Positions 8,596 to 16,676 of a stretch of DNA of 64,000 nucleotides are shown piece by piece (the first letter of the stretch is position 1; each line of letters starts with the position of its first letter). Location: NCBI GenBank assembly GCA_903858475.1, contig CAIOIZ010000138.1:1-64000 (forward strand). The letters are read 5' to 3'. The notes under the pieces are model-generated. The model had not been told where the DNA came from. It worked only from the letters and a program-made list of their open reading frames with translations, and made no database searches. Source of the stretch: an uncultured Bacteroidota bacterium. Its GTDB lineage: Bacteria > Bacteroidota > Bacteroidia > Chitinophagales > Chitinophagaceae. The position numbers were made by a program, and so were the translations under genes.

Positions 8596-9867
8596 TTATT
8601 TAAGAATTTTTATCTTAACTGTTTCAATTCTAGTGTCGCTTACATGCAGTACTACGAATTCATAATTTCCAATAATAATGCTTTGATTTTCCTTGGGGAT
8701 TTCTCCATTGTTTTCAATAATATATCCGCTGAGGGTTTCCGCATTTTCTTCTCCTGGAAAAAACAATTTAAATTTTTCTGTGATATAATCCAATTCGATG
8801 CGGCCACTGAAGATGAATTCATTGCTTGCTAATTGTTTCTCAACAAATTCTTCTGTATCGTATTCATCTTTAATATCACCGAATATTTCTTCTAAAATAT
8901 CTTCCATTGTAACAATGCCGGCAGTGCCGCCAAATTCATCTATCACCCAAGCAATGCTTTTTCTTTCTTTGCTGAATTTGTTCATCAGATCGGTAGCGCT
9001 CATGCTTTCTGGTACTGTTGGAATGGGAAGTAATATTTCTTTTAAACTGGATGGGTTTTTAAATAAATCGAGTTGGTGTATATACCCTACAATCGAATCG
9101 ATATTGTTTTCATATACAACCAGTTTGCTGAGCTGAGTATGAATGAATTTCTGGCGAACATCTTCTACTGAGGTGTCAATTTGCACAGATTCAATTTCTC
9201 TTCTCGGAATGAGGCATTCCCTGAGTTTGATTTCACTGAGTGAAAGTGCATTTTCAAAAAGCTCTTTATTGATTTCCTTATTTTCTTCCTCTTCCCCATT
9301 ATTTTTGTTTTGCATCAAGTAATATTCTAAATCCATTTTTGAAAATACTTCCTTTCTTTCAGTGAGGTTTACATTGAAGAAGTATTTTAATATCCATTCA
9401 GCGATGCTTACAAATAAAGTAGCGATTCCAGCAAATAAGTAAAAGAAAAAAGCAACGATATACGTTAGGAATCCATTGCTTAAGATTGCATTGTTTCTGG
9501 CTTTAAAAAAGGCTTTGAAAATAAATTCAAAAACCAATAAGATAAAAGTTGATGCAAGGGTTTCTATAATGAGGTGTAAATAGGGATTGTCGATCTGCCA
9601 AAATTTATTGTACCAAATACCTTCCATGAAACTACTCCAAAGTAATCCATATACGACCAGTATTACATTGAATCCAATTAAAGTGGTGCCAATAAATCTT
9701 GCTGGGGTATCGGCAAAACTGCCCCAAGTTTTACCTGTATATGTCCCTTGCTTTCTATTGAGTTCAATGGATAATTTATTCGCCGATACAAATGCTAGCT
9801 CGATGCCTGCAAAAAAACCAATCAAGAGTAGGGAAGTAATAATTGCTAAAAGCGCCATCCAGTCCAT
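8596..9867 (-). CDS. CNNM/CBS/CorC-HlyC domain membrane protein (GldE-like)
   Basis: A 423-aa protein with an N-terminal CNNM (DUF21) membrane domain of three to four helices (residues 1-185), a CBS pair (about 205-330, with IPRREIESVQ and WVIDEFGGTAGIVTMEDILEEIFG) and a C-terminal CorC/HlyC transporter-associated domain (about 345-422). The family is linked to divalent cation, especially magnesium, efflux. The Bacteroidota paralogue called GldE has this layout, and the gldC gene lies only about 1.3 kb away, but the two are not contiguous. The GldE assignment is a suggestion; the domain call is firm. Confidence 0.9.
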   Translation of the reverse strand: MDWMALLAIITSLLLIGFFAGIELAFVSANKLSIELNRKQGTYTGKTWGSFADTPARFIGTTLIGFNVILVVYGLLWSSFMEGIWYNKFWQIDNPYLHLIIETLASTFILLVFEFIFKAFFKARNNAILSNGFLTYIVAFFFYLFAGIATLFVSIAEWILKYFFNVNLTERKEVFSKMDLEYYLMQNKNNGEEEENKEINKELFENALSLSEIKLRECLIPRREIESVQIDTSVEDVRQKFIHTQLSKLVVYENNIDSIVGYIHQLDLFKNPSSLKEILLPIPTVPESMSATDLMNKFSKERKSIAWVIDEFGGTAGIVTMEDILEEIFGDIKDEYDTEEFVEKQLASNEFIFSGRIELDYITEKFKLFFPGEENAETLSGYIIENNGEIPKENQSIIIGNYEFVVLHVSDTRIETVKIKILK

Positions 9868-9918
9868 GCTATAAAAGTAAGAAAGATTTTATTAATGCCT
9901 TTTGGCTTGTTTGCCTTA

Positions 9919-10491
9919 CTAATCTTGTAAAAAGTCTCCAACAATTTTTGTTGCTTCTGCATAGGCTTTCTCCAATTGATCGTTGATAATAACCTCGTTG
10001 AAATGCTGCTTGAAGGAAAGCTCATAAGCAGCTTTATTGAGTCTAGCTTGAAGCGATTCTTCAGATTCTGTTCCCCTGCCCATTAATCTTTTTTTGAGTT
10101 CCTCAACAGAAGGGGGTTGTATGAAAAGGGATAGACTAGTACTTGGAAATTGTTGTTGTACATGAATGGCACCTTTTACATCAATATCCAACACTGGAAT
10201 TTTGTTTTGAAGCCAAATGCGTTCCAGCTCGGTTTTCAGTGTGCCATAATATTTTCCTTCATAAACCATTTCCCATTCTATAAAGGCTTCTTCCCTAATT
10301 TTTTGTTTAAAATCTTCTTCTGAAATAAAATGATAATCTACTCCATCCACTTCTTTTCCTCTGGCAGCACGGGTAGCAGCGGATACCGAAAAGGCCAATT
10401 GCGGAAAATGTTGCATCAAGTGTTTTGTGATGCTGGTCTTGCCGGAACCTGATGGAGCCGTAATGATGATGAGTTTATGCGGGAAAGCCAT
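9919..10491 (-). CDS. gmk: Guanylate kinase
   Basis: Phosphorylates GMP to GDP with ATP, in the cytoplasm. The P-loop is APSGSGKTS near the N-terminus. GMP-binding residues lie in FSVSAATRAARGKEVDGVDYHF, and the lid is GRGTESEESLQARL. The 190-aa length is typical. The ATG at 10491 is preferred over the TTG two codons upstream. It follows murA on the same strand with about 45 bp between the genes. No unusual features. Confidence 0.97.
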   Translation of the reverse strand: MAFPHKLIIITAPSGSGKTSITKHLMQHFPQLAFSVSAATRAARGKEVDGVDYHFISEEDFKQKIREEAFIEWEMVYEGKYYGTLKTELERIWLQNKIPVLDIDVKGAIHVQQQFPSTSLSLFIQPPSVEELKKRLMGRGTESEESLQARLNKAAYELSFKQHFNEVIINDQLEKAYAEATKIVGDFLQD

Positions 10492-10537
10492 TTGCAAAGA
10501 AAGAAATAAAAAACGAATTTGAAAGCAGTGCCCCTAA

Positions 10538-11839
10538 CTATATTCTTTTAATATCGGCCCCTAGGGCTCGTAATCTTCCATCTATGTCCTGATACCCACG
10601 ATCTATTTGTTCGATATTTTGAATGGTACTCTTTCCTTTGGCACTCAATGCGGCAATCAGCAGGGCTACACCAGCTCGAATATCTGGACTACTCATGGTA
10701 ATTCCTCTTAAATGCTGTGCCCTTTCCAGTCCAATTACCACAGCGCGATGCGGATCGCAAAGAATAATCTGGGCGCCCATTTCAATAAGCTTATCGGTAA
10801 AGAACAGACGGCTTTCAAACATTTTTTGATGAATCAATACACTGCCATGTGCTTGAATGGCAGTTACCAAAATAATGCTGAGTAAATCTGGTGTAAAGCC
10901 TGGCCACGGATGATCATAAATAGTAAGCACGCCGCCATCCATGTATTTCTGTATTTCATATCGGTCTTGTGCGGGAATGAAAATATCATCTCCCCTGAAT
11001 TCCATTTCAATGCCCAATAATTTAAATTTATCGGGAATAATTCCGAGGTGTTCAATGCCTGCATTTTTAATGGTAATGGCACTTTGTGTCATGGCTGCCA
11101 ACCCAATAAAACTACCCACTTCAATCATATCAGGCAAAATGGTATGTTCGGTGCCTTTTAGTGATTTTACCCCTTCGATAATTAAGAGGTTGCTGCCTAT
11201 TCCTTCAATCTGAGCGCCCATTCTATTCAGCATGCGACAGAGTTGTTGTAAATAGGGTTCACAGGCCGCATTGTAAATTTGGGTTGTTCCATTGGCCAAT
11301 ACGGCCGCCATTAAAATATTGGCAGTACCCGTTACGCTGGGTTCGTCGAGTAAAATATTAGTTCCTTTGAGTTCGTTGGCTGTCAAATGAAAAAAGCCAT
11401 CTTCATTATAAGCATAGTGGGCGCCTAATTTTTCAAAACCAATGATATGGGTATCGAGTCTTCTTCTTCCTATTTTATCGCCCCCAGGTTTGGGAATAAA
11501 TGCCTTTTTAAACCTTGATAACAAAGGACCTGCTAACATAACGGAACCGCGTAGGCGACCACTTTTTTTATGGTAGCCTTCACTCTGCAGGTAGTCTACT
11601 GCAACATCATCGGCCTGAAAACTGCAGGTATTGCGATCGATGCGCTCAATTTTCACATTCATATCCGACAGCAATTCAATCAGTAGGTTGACATCAATAA
11701 TATCGGGAATATTGTGAATGGTTATTTTTTCGGAACTTAATAATACTGCAGAAATGATTTGCAGCGCTTCATTTTTAGCACCTTGTGGGCTAATATTACC
11801 TGATAAAATATTGCCTCCTCTTACTTCAAATGAGCCCAT
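10538..11839 (-). CDS. murA: UDP-N-acetylglucosamine 1-carboxyvinyltransferase
   Basis: First committed step of peptidoglycan synthesis: transfers enolpyruvyl from PEP to UDP-GlcNAc. The 433-aa protein has K22/N23 in GAKNEAL and the RGSVMLAGPLLSRF segment. At the catalytic-loop position that is Cys115 in E. coli it has Asp121 (KPGGDKIGRR). Asp here is known in naturally fosfomycin-insensitive MurA enzymes such as that of Mycobacterium, so the enzyme should be active and fosfomycin-tolerant. I start at the ATG at 11839 because the upstream open frame (TTG at 11899) runs into a terminator hairpin and adds 20 non-homologous residues. Confidence 0.96.
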   Translation of the reverse strand: MGSFEVRGGNILSGNISPQGAKNEALQIISAVLLSSEKITIHNIPDIIDVNLLIELLSDMNVKIERIDRNTCSFQADDVAVDYLQSEGYHKKSGRLRGSVMLAGPLLSRFKKAFIPKPGGDKIGRRRLDTHIIGFEKLGAHYAYNEDGFFHLTANELKGTNILLDEPSVTGTANILMAAVLANGTTQIYNAACEPYLQQLCRMLNRMGAQIEGIGSNLLIIEGVKSLKGTEHTILPDMIEVGSFIGLAAMTQSAITIKNAGIEHLGIIPDKFKLLGIEMEFRGDDIFIPAQDRYEIQKYMDGGVLTIYDHPWPGFTPDLLSIILVTAIQAHGSVLIHQKMFESRLFFTDKLIEMGAQIILCDPHRAVVIGLERAQHLRGITMSSPDIRAGVALLIAALSAKGKSTIQNIEQIDRGYQDIDGRLRALGADIKRI

Positions 11840-11883
11840 GTTATTAAATTGTATGGTGTATAAACTACTCGCAAGGTAAAAAC

Positions 11884-11913
11884 AAAAAGGTTGAAACAAA
11901 TTTCAACCTTTTT
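11884..11913 (-). terminator. Terminator after the DUF4290 gene
   Basis: A 13-bp perfect inverted repeat (84-96 and 901-913 of the 11.8-11.9 kb stretch) with a CAAA loop. On the minus strand the second arm ends in a run of Ts. It separates the DUF4290 gene from murA and argues that murA has its own promoter. Confidence 0.85.
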
Positions 11914-11933
11914 CAATTATATATAATATGCAG

Positions 11934-12692
11934 TTAATATCTTTTCTTGAAACTACGGTTGTTGTTTCGGTTGTCTCTGCCACCACCTCTATTGTCTCTA
12001 CCACCACCACGATTGTCTCTGCCGCCACCTGCATTGTCACGGCTACCTCCACCATTATTGCGACCGCTAAAATTCTTTCTGAAATTATTTCTTCCGTTGT
12101 TACTGGCATAATCATCCCTTTCTGGACGATTATCGGCACGGTGTTTTACAAAAGGACGGTTATTGAATTCCAGTTCGCCATCTGTGATACTTTGTAATTC
12201 AGCCTGTATGTTTTCGTCATGCACCAATTCCTTGTGCCAATTGCTATACGTTAGTTTCATGTAGTAAGCAACTGCATTGGCAAACCCTTGTTTCTTTTCT
12301 GGATTTTCTTCCTGCAATGCTTTGTCGATAACGATTTCAATATTCTTGCCCAGGTGATTAAACTTGGGATATCTTTTCGGATAACGAAGCGGCTCAGGCC
12401 TGGCTTTTAAAGTTTCTCTGGTAGGAATGGGATAGGGGCTTTCTACATCAAGTGTAAACTCACTGATTAAGAAAAGATGATCCCATAATTTATGTCGGAA
12501 ATCCTCCACATTTTTAAGGTGAGGATTTAAAAAGCCCATCAGTTCAATGACTGCGTAAGCATTTTTTTGTCTTTCTTCTTTGTTTTCTAATGAAAGTAAA
12601 TACTCAACCATTTTTTGGATATGGCGACCATATTCCTTCATACTTAAATGATTTCTGGTTGTATTGTATTCCATGTTTTCGACATTCTCCAT
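11934..12692 (-). CDS. DUF4290 family protein with RGG-like tail
   Basis: A 252-aa protein. Residues 1-180 match DUF4290, a family confined to Bacteroidota, of unknown function (EYGRHIQKMVEYLLSLENKE near the start). From about 195 the sequence turns into a low-complexity basic tail of Asn, Gly, Arg and Asp, with four copies of a GG(G)-RDN unit and a final NRSFKKRY. Such RGG/RDN tails are common in RNA-binding proteins such as DEAD-box helicases of this phylum, so an RNA-related role is inferred. The tail is encoded by 21-bp tandem repeats listed separately. The start is the ATG at 12692. Confidence 0.85.
   Translation of the reverse strand: MENVENMEYNTTRNHLSMKEYGRHIQKMVEYLLSLENKEERQKNAYAVIELMGFLNPHLKNVEDFRHKLWDHLFLISEFTLDVESPYPIPTRETLKARPEPLRYPKRYPKFNHLGKNIEIVIDKALQEENPEKKQGFANAVAYYMKLTYSNWHKELVHDENIQAELQSITDGELEFNNRPFVKHRADNRPERDDYASNNGRNNFRKNFSGRNNGGGSRDNAGGGRDNRGGGRDNRGGGRDNRNNNRSFKKRY
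11968..12051 (-). repeat. Four 21-bp tandem repeats inside the DUF4290 gene
   Basis: Four consecutive 21-bp units start at 11968, 11989, 12010 and 12031, each containing ATTGTC or TTGTC followed by a CC(A/G)CCA block. They encode the GGGRDN-type repeats of the protein tail in frame, so copy-number change keeps the frame. Confidence 0.85.
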
Positions 12693-12707
12693 ACTACAAA
12701 TGTAAGG

Positions 12708-13112
12708 TTATTTTAAAAATTGCTTTGCGGACACCCAAAGTGCTAAAAAAGCACCGATACTATCGGCGGCAAAATCCAGTAAGTCGAAACTGCGCCCCGG
12801 TACAAAATATTTTTGAATGAATTCGGTAGCGAGTCCCCAAATAGCCACGGCGAGGGCTATTTTTATGAAGAAATTACGTAATTCATAGCCTTTTAGGGCT
12901 GTTTTGCTTAAAGGTTGCATGAACAAATAGGCCAATAAAGCAAAAATACCGACATGAATAAGCTTGTCACCATAAATGAGGGTAAACCAATTGTCTATTT
13001 TGGGCAAATCCTCGCCGGGCAAACATATTAATACCAGAATAATAAAAAACCAGGCGATGCCTGGTATAAATCGACGCATCTGTCCTCTTAAAGGAGCATT
13101 GATATCGCTCAT
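12708..13112 (-). CDS. VanZ family membrane protein
   Basis: A 134-aa membrane protein with four predicted helices. It matches the VanZ-like family: DKLIHVGIFALLAYLF in the middle and GRSFDLLDFAADSIGA near the C-terminus. Family members are linked to teicoplanin resistance in Gram-positives, but the Bacteroidota members have no assigned role. It lies 6 bp downstream of gcvH and 15 bp upstream of the DUF4290 gene on the same strand, so it may share a transcript with both. Confidence 0.85.
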   Translation of the reverse strand: MSDINAPLRGQMRRFIPGIAWFFIILVLICLPGEDLPKIDNWFTLIYGDKLIHVGIFALLAYLFMQPLSKTALKGYELRNFFIKIALAVAIWGLATEFIQKYFVPGRSFDLLDFAADSIGAFLALWVSAKQFLK

Positions 13113-13118
13113 ATTATT

Positions 13119-13496
13119 TTAACCTACTAGTTGGCTATAAGCTGCAGCATCCATTAGTCCGTCGATATCAGCAGGATTGGCAACGGTCATTTTAACCATC
13201 CAACCTTTACCATATGGGTCGCTGTTTACCAACTCGGGCTGTGATTCCAATATTGGATTTACTTCGTTAATGGTACCTGCAATGGGTAGAAACAAATCAC
13301 TCACTGTTTTAACTGCTTCTACACTTCCGAAAATATCTTCCGCTTTCAGTATTTTACCTACACCACTTATATCTACATATACAATATCACCTAGTTCTCT
13401 TTGTGCAAAATCGGTGATTCCTACGGTAGCAGTATTGCCTTCCAAAGCAACCCATTCGTGGTCCTTGGTATACTTTACATTGTCAGGGTAGTTCAT
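13119..13496 (-). CDS. gcvH: Glycine cleavage system H protein
   Basis: Lipoyl carrier of the glycine cleavage complex, shuttling the aminomethyl group between P, T and L proteins. The 125-aa protein has the lipoylation site Lys63 in [12 protein letters not shown] and the [17 protein letters not shown] core. Length is standard. The genes for P and T proteins are not in the window. If the phosphonate operon yields glycine through its PhnZ-type enzyme (54772-55359), this system could use it, but the two loci are far apart and no direct link is visible. Confidence 0.97.
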   Translation of the reverse strand: MNYPDNVKYTKDHEWVALEGNTATVGITDFAQRELGDIVYVDISGVGKILKAEDIFGSVEAVKTVSDLFLPIAGTINEVNPILESQPELVNSDPYGKGWMVKMTVANPADIDGLMDAAAYSQLVG

Positions 13497-13584
13497 ACTT
13501 CTTAGTTGTGATTTGTGATAAATTAATTTGACTGCAATTTACAAATTTTTACTCATCTCCGATTGAATTACTCCATTTGGAGCA

Positions 13585-14310
13585 TTACTGTTTGATGATT
13601 TCCATTTTCATTCTTACATCTCCCAATGGTCGGTCAAATTGATTTTTGGGTACGGTTGCAATTTTATCAACGACTTCCAGTCCTTTTTCTACTTCTCCGA
13701 ATACAGTATAGTTCATATCCAAAAATGGCGTTCCACCTTTTTCTTTGTATACCATCCTTTGAATTCTGGAGAATTTACGGCCGATTTGCATTTCTACTTG
13801 GTTCAATTCAGCGTCGGTATATTTTTTTCCTTGTACAATATAAAATTGACAGCCACTGCTGGATTTTTCAGGGTTGTTGTTTCTTGCTGCAGCAAGGGCT
13901 CCTTTTTTGTGGTAAAGCGTGGTATCAAACTCAGCCGGAATCATATAGCCCACATCGCCGCCACCAAGCATCATTTCATAACTGGCATTTTTACTGCCGG
14001 GATCACCACCTTGAATCATGAATTCATTAATCACCCGATGAAAAATCAAGCTATCGTAAAAATGTTCACCTACTAATTTGATGAAATTGGCTTTGTGTTG
14101 TGGTGTTTTATCATACAATCTAACAATGATAATACCACTGTCTGTAGTAATTTTAATTCTAGTGCCAGCAACGGGTTTTACAGCGGGAGTCTTAAGGACA
14201 GGTTTTGCTTTTACTGTAGTTGGCTTTTTGGGAACGATGGCTTTTTTTACCTGGGCAAAGCCGGTAACAGTTAACACACTTAATACAATTGGAATCAATA
14301 CACGTTTCAT
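13585..14310 (-). CDS. Exported cyclophilin-type peptidyl-prolyl isomerase
   Basis: A 241-aa protein with an N-terminal signal peptide (MKRVLIPIVLSVLTVTGFAQ). A Lys/Pro/Val-rich linker runs to about residue 48, and the cyclophilin domain covers about 50-240. Family motifs are FHRVINEFMIQGGDP and SSSGCQFYIVQG, including the Phe and Gln of the active site. A family insertion lies around 165-200. It assists folding of exported proteins in the periplasm by proline isomerisation. It is minus-strand, between a hypothetical gene and gcvH. Confidence 0.93.
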   Translation of the reverse strand: MKRVLIPIVLSVLTVTGFAQVKKAIVPKKPTTVKAKPVLKTPAVKPVAGTRIKITTDSGIIIVRLYDKTPQHKANFIKLVGEHFYDSLIFHRVINEFMIQGGDPGSKNASYEMMLGGGDVGYMIPAEFDTTLYHKKGALAAARNNNPEKSSSGCQFYIVQGKKYTDAELNQVEMQIGRKFSRIQRMVYKEKGGTPFLDMNYTVFGEVEKGLEVVDKIATVPKNQFDRPLGDVRMKMEIIKQ

Positions 14311-14321
14311 TGTTCTTCTAT

Positions 14322-14675
14322 TTAATCAATAAATTTTTGTTGTTGAAAATAAAGCAAGATATGGTCTTTTAAAAAATTTTCCTGGTCTATTAATTGGTAG
14401 TCTGGCAAAGCTTTTAATTGCTTAAAATGTGGCCATCCCTCCTCATCCCTTCCTTCAATGCTATAATAACCGCTGGAGGATAAAATCGAACAAACTGCAA
14501 TATGCATAAGGTCCTGCTTTTGTTCTTTAGTGAAAGTTTGGGGCCCGGCACCCAGTTCTTGCACCCCAATCAGCAATAAAATGCCATCCATGTCTGGCTT
14601 GATGCCAAATCTTTCCTTTAATAGGATGCGTAATTTGAGCCAACGAATAGTAATATCTTCCAGCGCATGATGCAT
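14322..14675 (-). CDS. Conserved hypothetical protein
   Basis: A 117-aa soluble protein that I do not recognise beyond resemblance to short Bacteroidota hypothetical proteins. It has an amphipathic N-terminus (LEDITIRWLKLRILLKERFG), a GVQELG motif, and a C-terminal segment with aromatic residues. No signal peptide, membrane helix or known catalytic motif is seen. It is separated by 11 bp from the downstream cyclophilin gene and is divergent from serS. Coding potential is supported by its length and its tight spacing to neighbours. Confidence 0.75.
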   Translation of the reverse strand: MHHALEDITIRWLKLRILLKERFGIKPDMDGILLLIGVQELGAGPQTFTKEQKQDLMHIAVCSILSSSGYYSIEGRDEEGWPHFKQLKALPDYQLIDQENFLKDHILLYFQQQKFID

Positions 14676-14748
14676 ATGGCCGCAAAGATAGGGGGCTCTG
14701 TCTTTCTGAAAAATTGTATTCCTGATAAAAATGCGTTCATCAAAGCAG

Positions 14749-14756
14749 TATCTTTG
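14749..14756 (+). promoter_or_regulatory. Candidate -7 element of serS
   Basis: TATCTTTG matches the Bacteroidota -7 consensus TAnnTTTG and lies 21 bp before the serS ATG. No good -33 element was found at the usual distance, so support is partial. Confidence 0.4.
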
Positions 14757-14777
14757 GCGAAATTTTTTAGAAAATAG

Positions 14778-16049
14778 ATGTTACAGATTAATTATATCAG
14801 GCAGCATGCCGATTTGGTAAAAACGAAATTAAGTAAAAAGCATTTTGCCGACCTCGGTTTAGTGGATCAGGTGATTGCCCTTGATGAGCAATTGCGCAAA
14901 TTGAAAAATGAAACAGAGAGTCTTCAGTCTGCAGTCAATGCAGCCAGTAAGGAGATTGGGGTATTGATGGCCAAAAAAGAATTAGAAGCCGCTGAAGCCA
15001 AGAAATTGGAAGTAGCCCAACATAAAACCAGTTTACAGCAACTGAATCAGCAACTGGCGGATACCGAAAAGCGCTTACTGGATGATATTATTAAGTTGCC
15101 AAATTTGCCCAACGATGACGTGCCTGATGGAAAAACACCAGCCGAAAATGTAGTGGTAAGAACTGGTGGAGAAATGCCAACACTTTACGATGGCGCTACC
15201 CCACATTGGGATTTGATAAAAAAATACGACCTAGTTGATTTTGAAACCGGCGTAAAACTTACTGGAAGTGGCTTTCCATTATACAAAGGCAAGGGCGCAA
15301 AATTGCAAAGGGCACTGATACAATATTTCCTTGACTTCAATACAACCGCAGGTTATACAGAATACCTTCCGCCTTTAATGGTAAACGAAGCAACTGCTTA
15401 TGGAACCGGACAGTTGCCTGATAAGGAAGGACAGATGTATCATGTAACAGAAGACAAATTTTATTTGATACCAACTGCAGAAGTACCTGTTACCAATATT
15501 TATCGCGATGAAATTGTAAAGGAAACAGATTTGCCTATAAAGATGACAGCCTATACGCCTTGTTTTAGAAGAGAAGCAGGTAGTTTTGGTAGTGATGTTA
15601 GGGGTTTAAACCGGGTGCATCAATTCGATAAAATTGAAATTGTACAATTGGTTCATCCAGAAACAAGTTATAGTACCTTGGATGAGATGGTGGCGCATGT
15701 TGAAAAATTATTACAAAGTTTGGAATTGCCTTATCGCATTTTAAGATTGTGCGGTGGAGATATGAGTTTTGCTAGTGCTATTACGTACGATTTTGAAGTA
15801 TTCAGTGCAGCCCAACAAAAATGGCTAGAAGTAAGCTCCGTAAGTAATTTCGAAGCTTTTCAAACCAATCGGATGAAAATACGATTGAAGGATGCCAGCG
15901 GAAAAACGCAATTATTGCATTCGTTGAATGGCTCTTCTTTGGCCTTGCCTCGAATTGTTGCAGGTCTTCTCGAAAATAAACAAACAGCCGAGGGTATTGT
16001 ATTGCCCAAGGTATTGCATTCCTATTTTGGGGCAGCTATTATCATGTAA
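14778..16049 (+). CDS. serS: Seryl-tRNA synthetase
   Basis: Charges tRNA-Ser with serine in the cytoplasm. The 423-aa protein has the N-terminal coiled-coil arm (about residues 25-100, long heptad-like Leu/Ala/Glu stretch) that contacts the tRNA. The class II catalytic core has motif 2 around FRREAGSFG and motif 3 around NGSSLALPR. Length is standard. It is divergent from the hypothetical gene to its left and has its own candidate promoter. Confidence 0.98.
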   Translation: MLQINYIRQHADLVKTKLSKKHFADLGLVDQVIALDEQLRKLKNETESLQSAVNAASKEIGVLMAKKELEAAEAKKLEVAQHKTSLQQLNQQLADTEKRLLDDIIKLPNLPNDDVPDGKTPAENVVVRTGGEMPTLYDGATPHWDLIKKYDLVDFETGVKLTGSGFPLYKGKGAKLQRALIQYFLDFNTTAGYTEYLPPLMVNEATAYGTGQLPDKEGQMYHVTEDKFYLIPTAEVPVTNIYRDEIVKETDLPIKMTAYTPCFRREAGSFGSDVRGLNRVHQFDKIEIVQLVHPETSYSTLDEMVAHVEKLLQSLELPYRILRLCGGDMSFASAITYDFEVFSAAQQKWLEVSSVSNFEAFQTNRMKIRLKDASGKTQLLHSLNGSSLALPRIVAGLLENKQTAEGIVLPKVLHSYFGAAIIM

Positions 16050-16094
16050 TCATATTAACTAAATACATTCCTACACATTTTCAAACCTACAATT

Positions 16095-16466
16095 ATGAAA
16101 AAAATGATGGTCATTGTTGCAATGACAGTTTTTGTGGCCAGTTGTTCTCCAAAGTTGAAGCCAGCTGCTACCACTACTATCCCAAAGACAGAAGTGAGTC
16201 CTGTTGCTGAAGTAAATCCAGTGGCAGTGCAAATACCTGTACAAACAGAAGTAAAAGCCGATATTCCTGCCAGTCCAACCGCTTTAGCTGATGGAAAAAT
16301 TACTTACGAAGCAAAATGTGGTCGTTGTCATGCATTGAAAAATACTACTGATTTTGATGCAACCCGTTGGGTGAAATTGGTGAATTGGATGGCTCCTAAA
16401 GCAATGTTAAACGAAACGGAAAAAATCAATGTGTTGGCATACTTACAAGCCAATGCTAAGCAATAA
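16095..16466 (+). CDS. Small c-type cytochrome lipoprotein
   Basis: A 123-aa lipoprotein. The signal peptide ends in a lipobox with Cys17 (VFVASC). A Thr/Pro/Val-rich linker of about 45 residues follows, then a class I cytochrome c core with the heme motif C75-x-x-C78-H79 (CGRCH) and Met99 or Met104 (NWMAPKAM) as the possible sixth ligand. It is probably membrane-tethered in the periplasm or at the outer membrane and transfers electrons. The partner is not identifiable. It follows serS by 45 bp and is ended by a strong terminator. Confidence 0.85.
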   Translation: MKKMMVIVAMTVFVASCSPKLKPAATTTIPKTEVSPVAEVNPVAVQIPVQTEVKADIPASPTALADGKITYEAKCGRCHALKNTTDFDATRWVKLVNWMAPKAMLNETEKINVLAYLQANAKQ

Positions 16467-16487
16467 TTTGTTAAAACTTTATAAGTG

Positions 16488-16512
16488 GGCAGGGTTAACC
16501 CTGCCTTTTTTT
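16488..16512 (+). terminator. Rho-independent terminator after the cytochrome gene
   Basis: A 9-bp perfect inverted repeat, GGCAGGGTT with AACCCTGCC, followed directly by a run of seven Ts. It ends the serS/cytochrome transcript. Confidence 0.92.
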
Positions 16513-16676
16513 ATGCCTATATGAGTGTTTTATGTAGAAAGGCTAGCAGAAAACGAATTTATTTTTACTATTCTATGAGAATTATGTAAGCGAACTGAAA
16601 AGTTGAATAATACTTTGCAGCAATCAACTTTACCTATTAATTATTCAAGTTTGCTGCTATATCAAGACGTATTTAG

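Noticed and set aside
10538-11839. Asp121 of MurA as an inactivating mutation
   Set aside because: The rest of the active site is intact, and Asp occurs naturally at this position in active MurA enzymes.
11840-11899. N-terminal extension of MurA by 20 residues
   Set aside because: It starts at TTG, overlaps a terminator hairpin, and has no similarity to MurA; the ATG at 11839 gives the normal length.
11968-12051. Short regular repeats that could suggest a CRISPR array
   Set aside because: The 21-bp units are contiguous without spacers and encode the Gly/Arg/Asp repeats of the DUF4290 protein in frame.
11903-12197. Open frames on both strands rich in Val, Thr and Ile over the DUF4290 tail
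   Set aside because: They arise from the repeats in other frames and have no domain or start support.
13626-14076. Plus-strand open frames within the cyclophilin gene
   Set aside because: The minus-strand cyclophilin has clear motifs; the antisense frames are unrelated to any family and overlap it fully.
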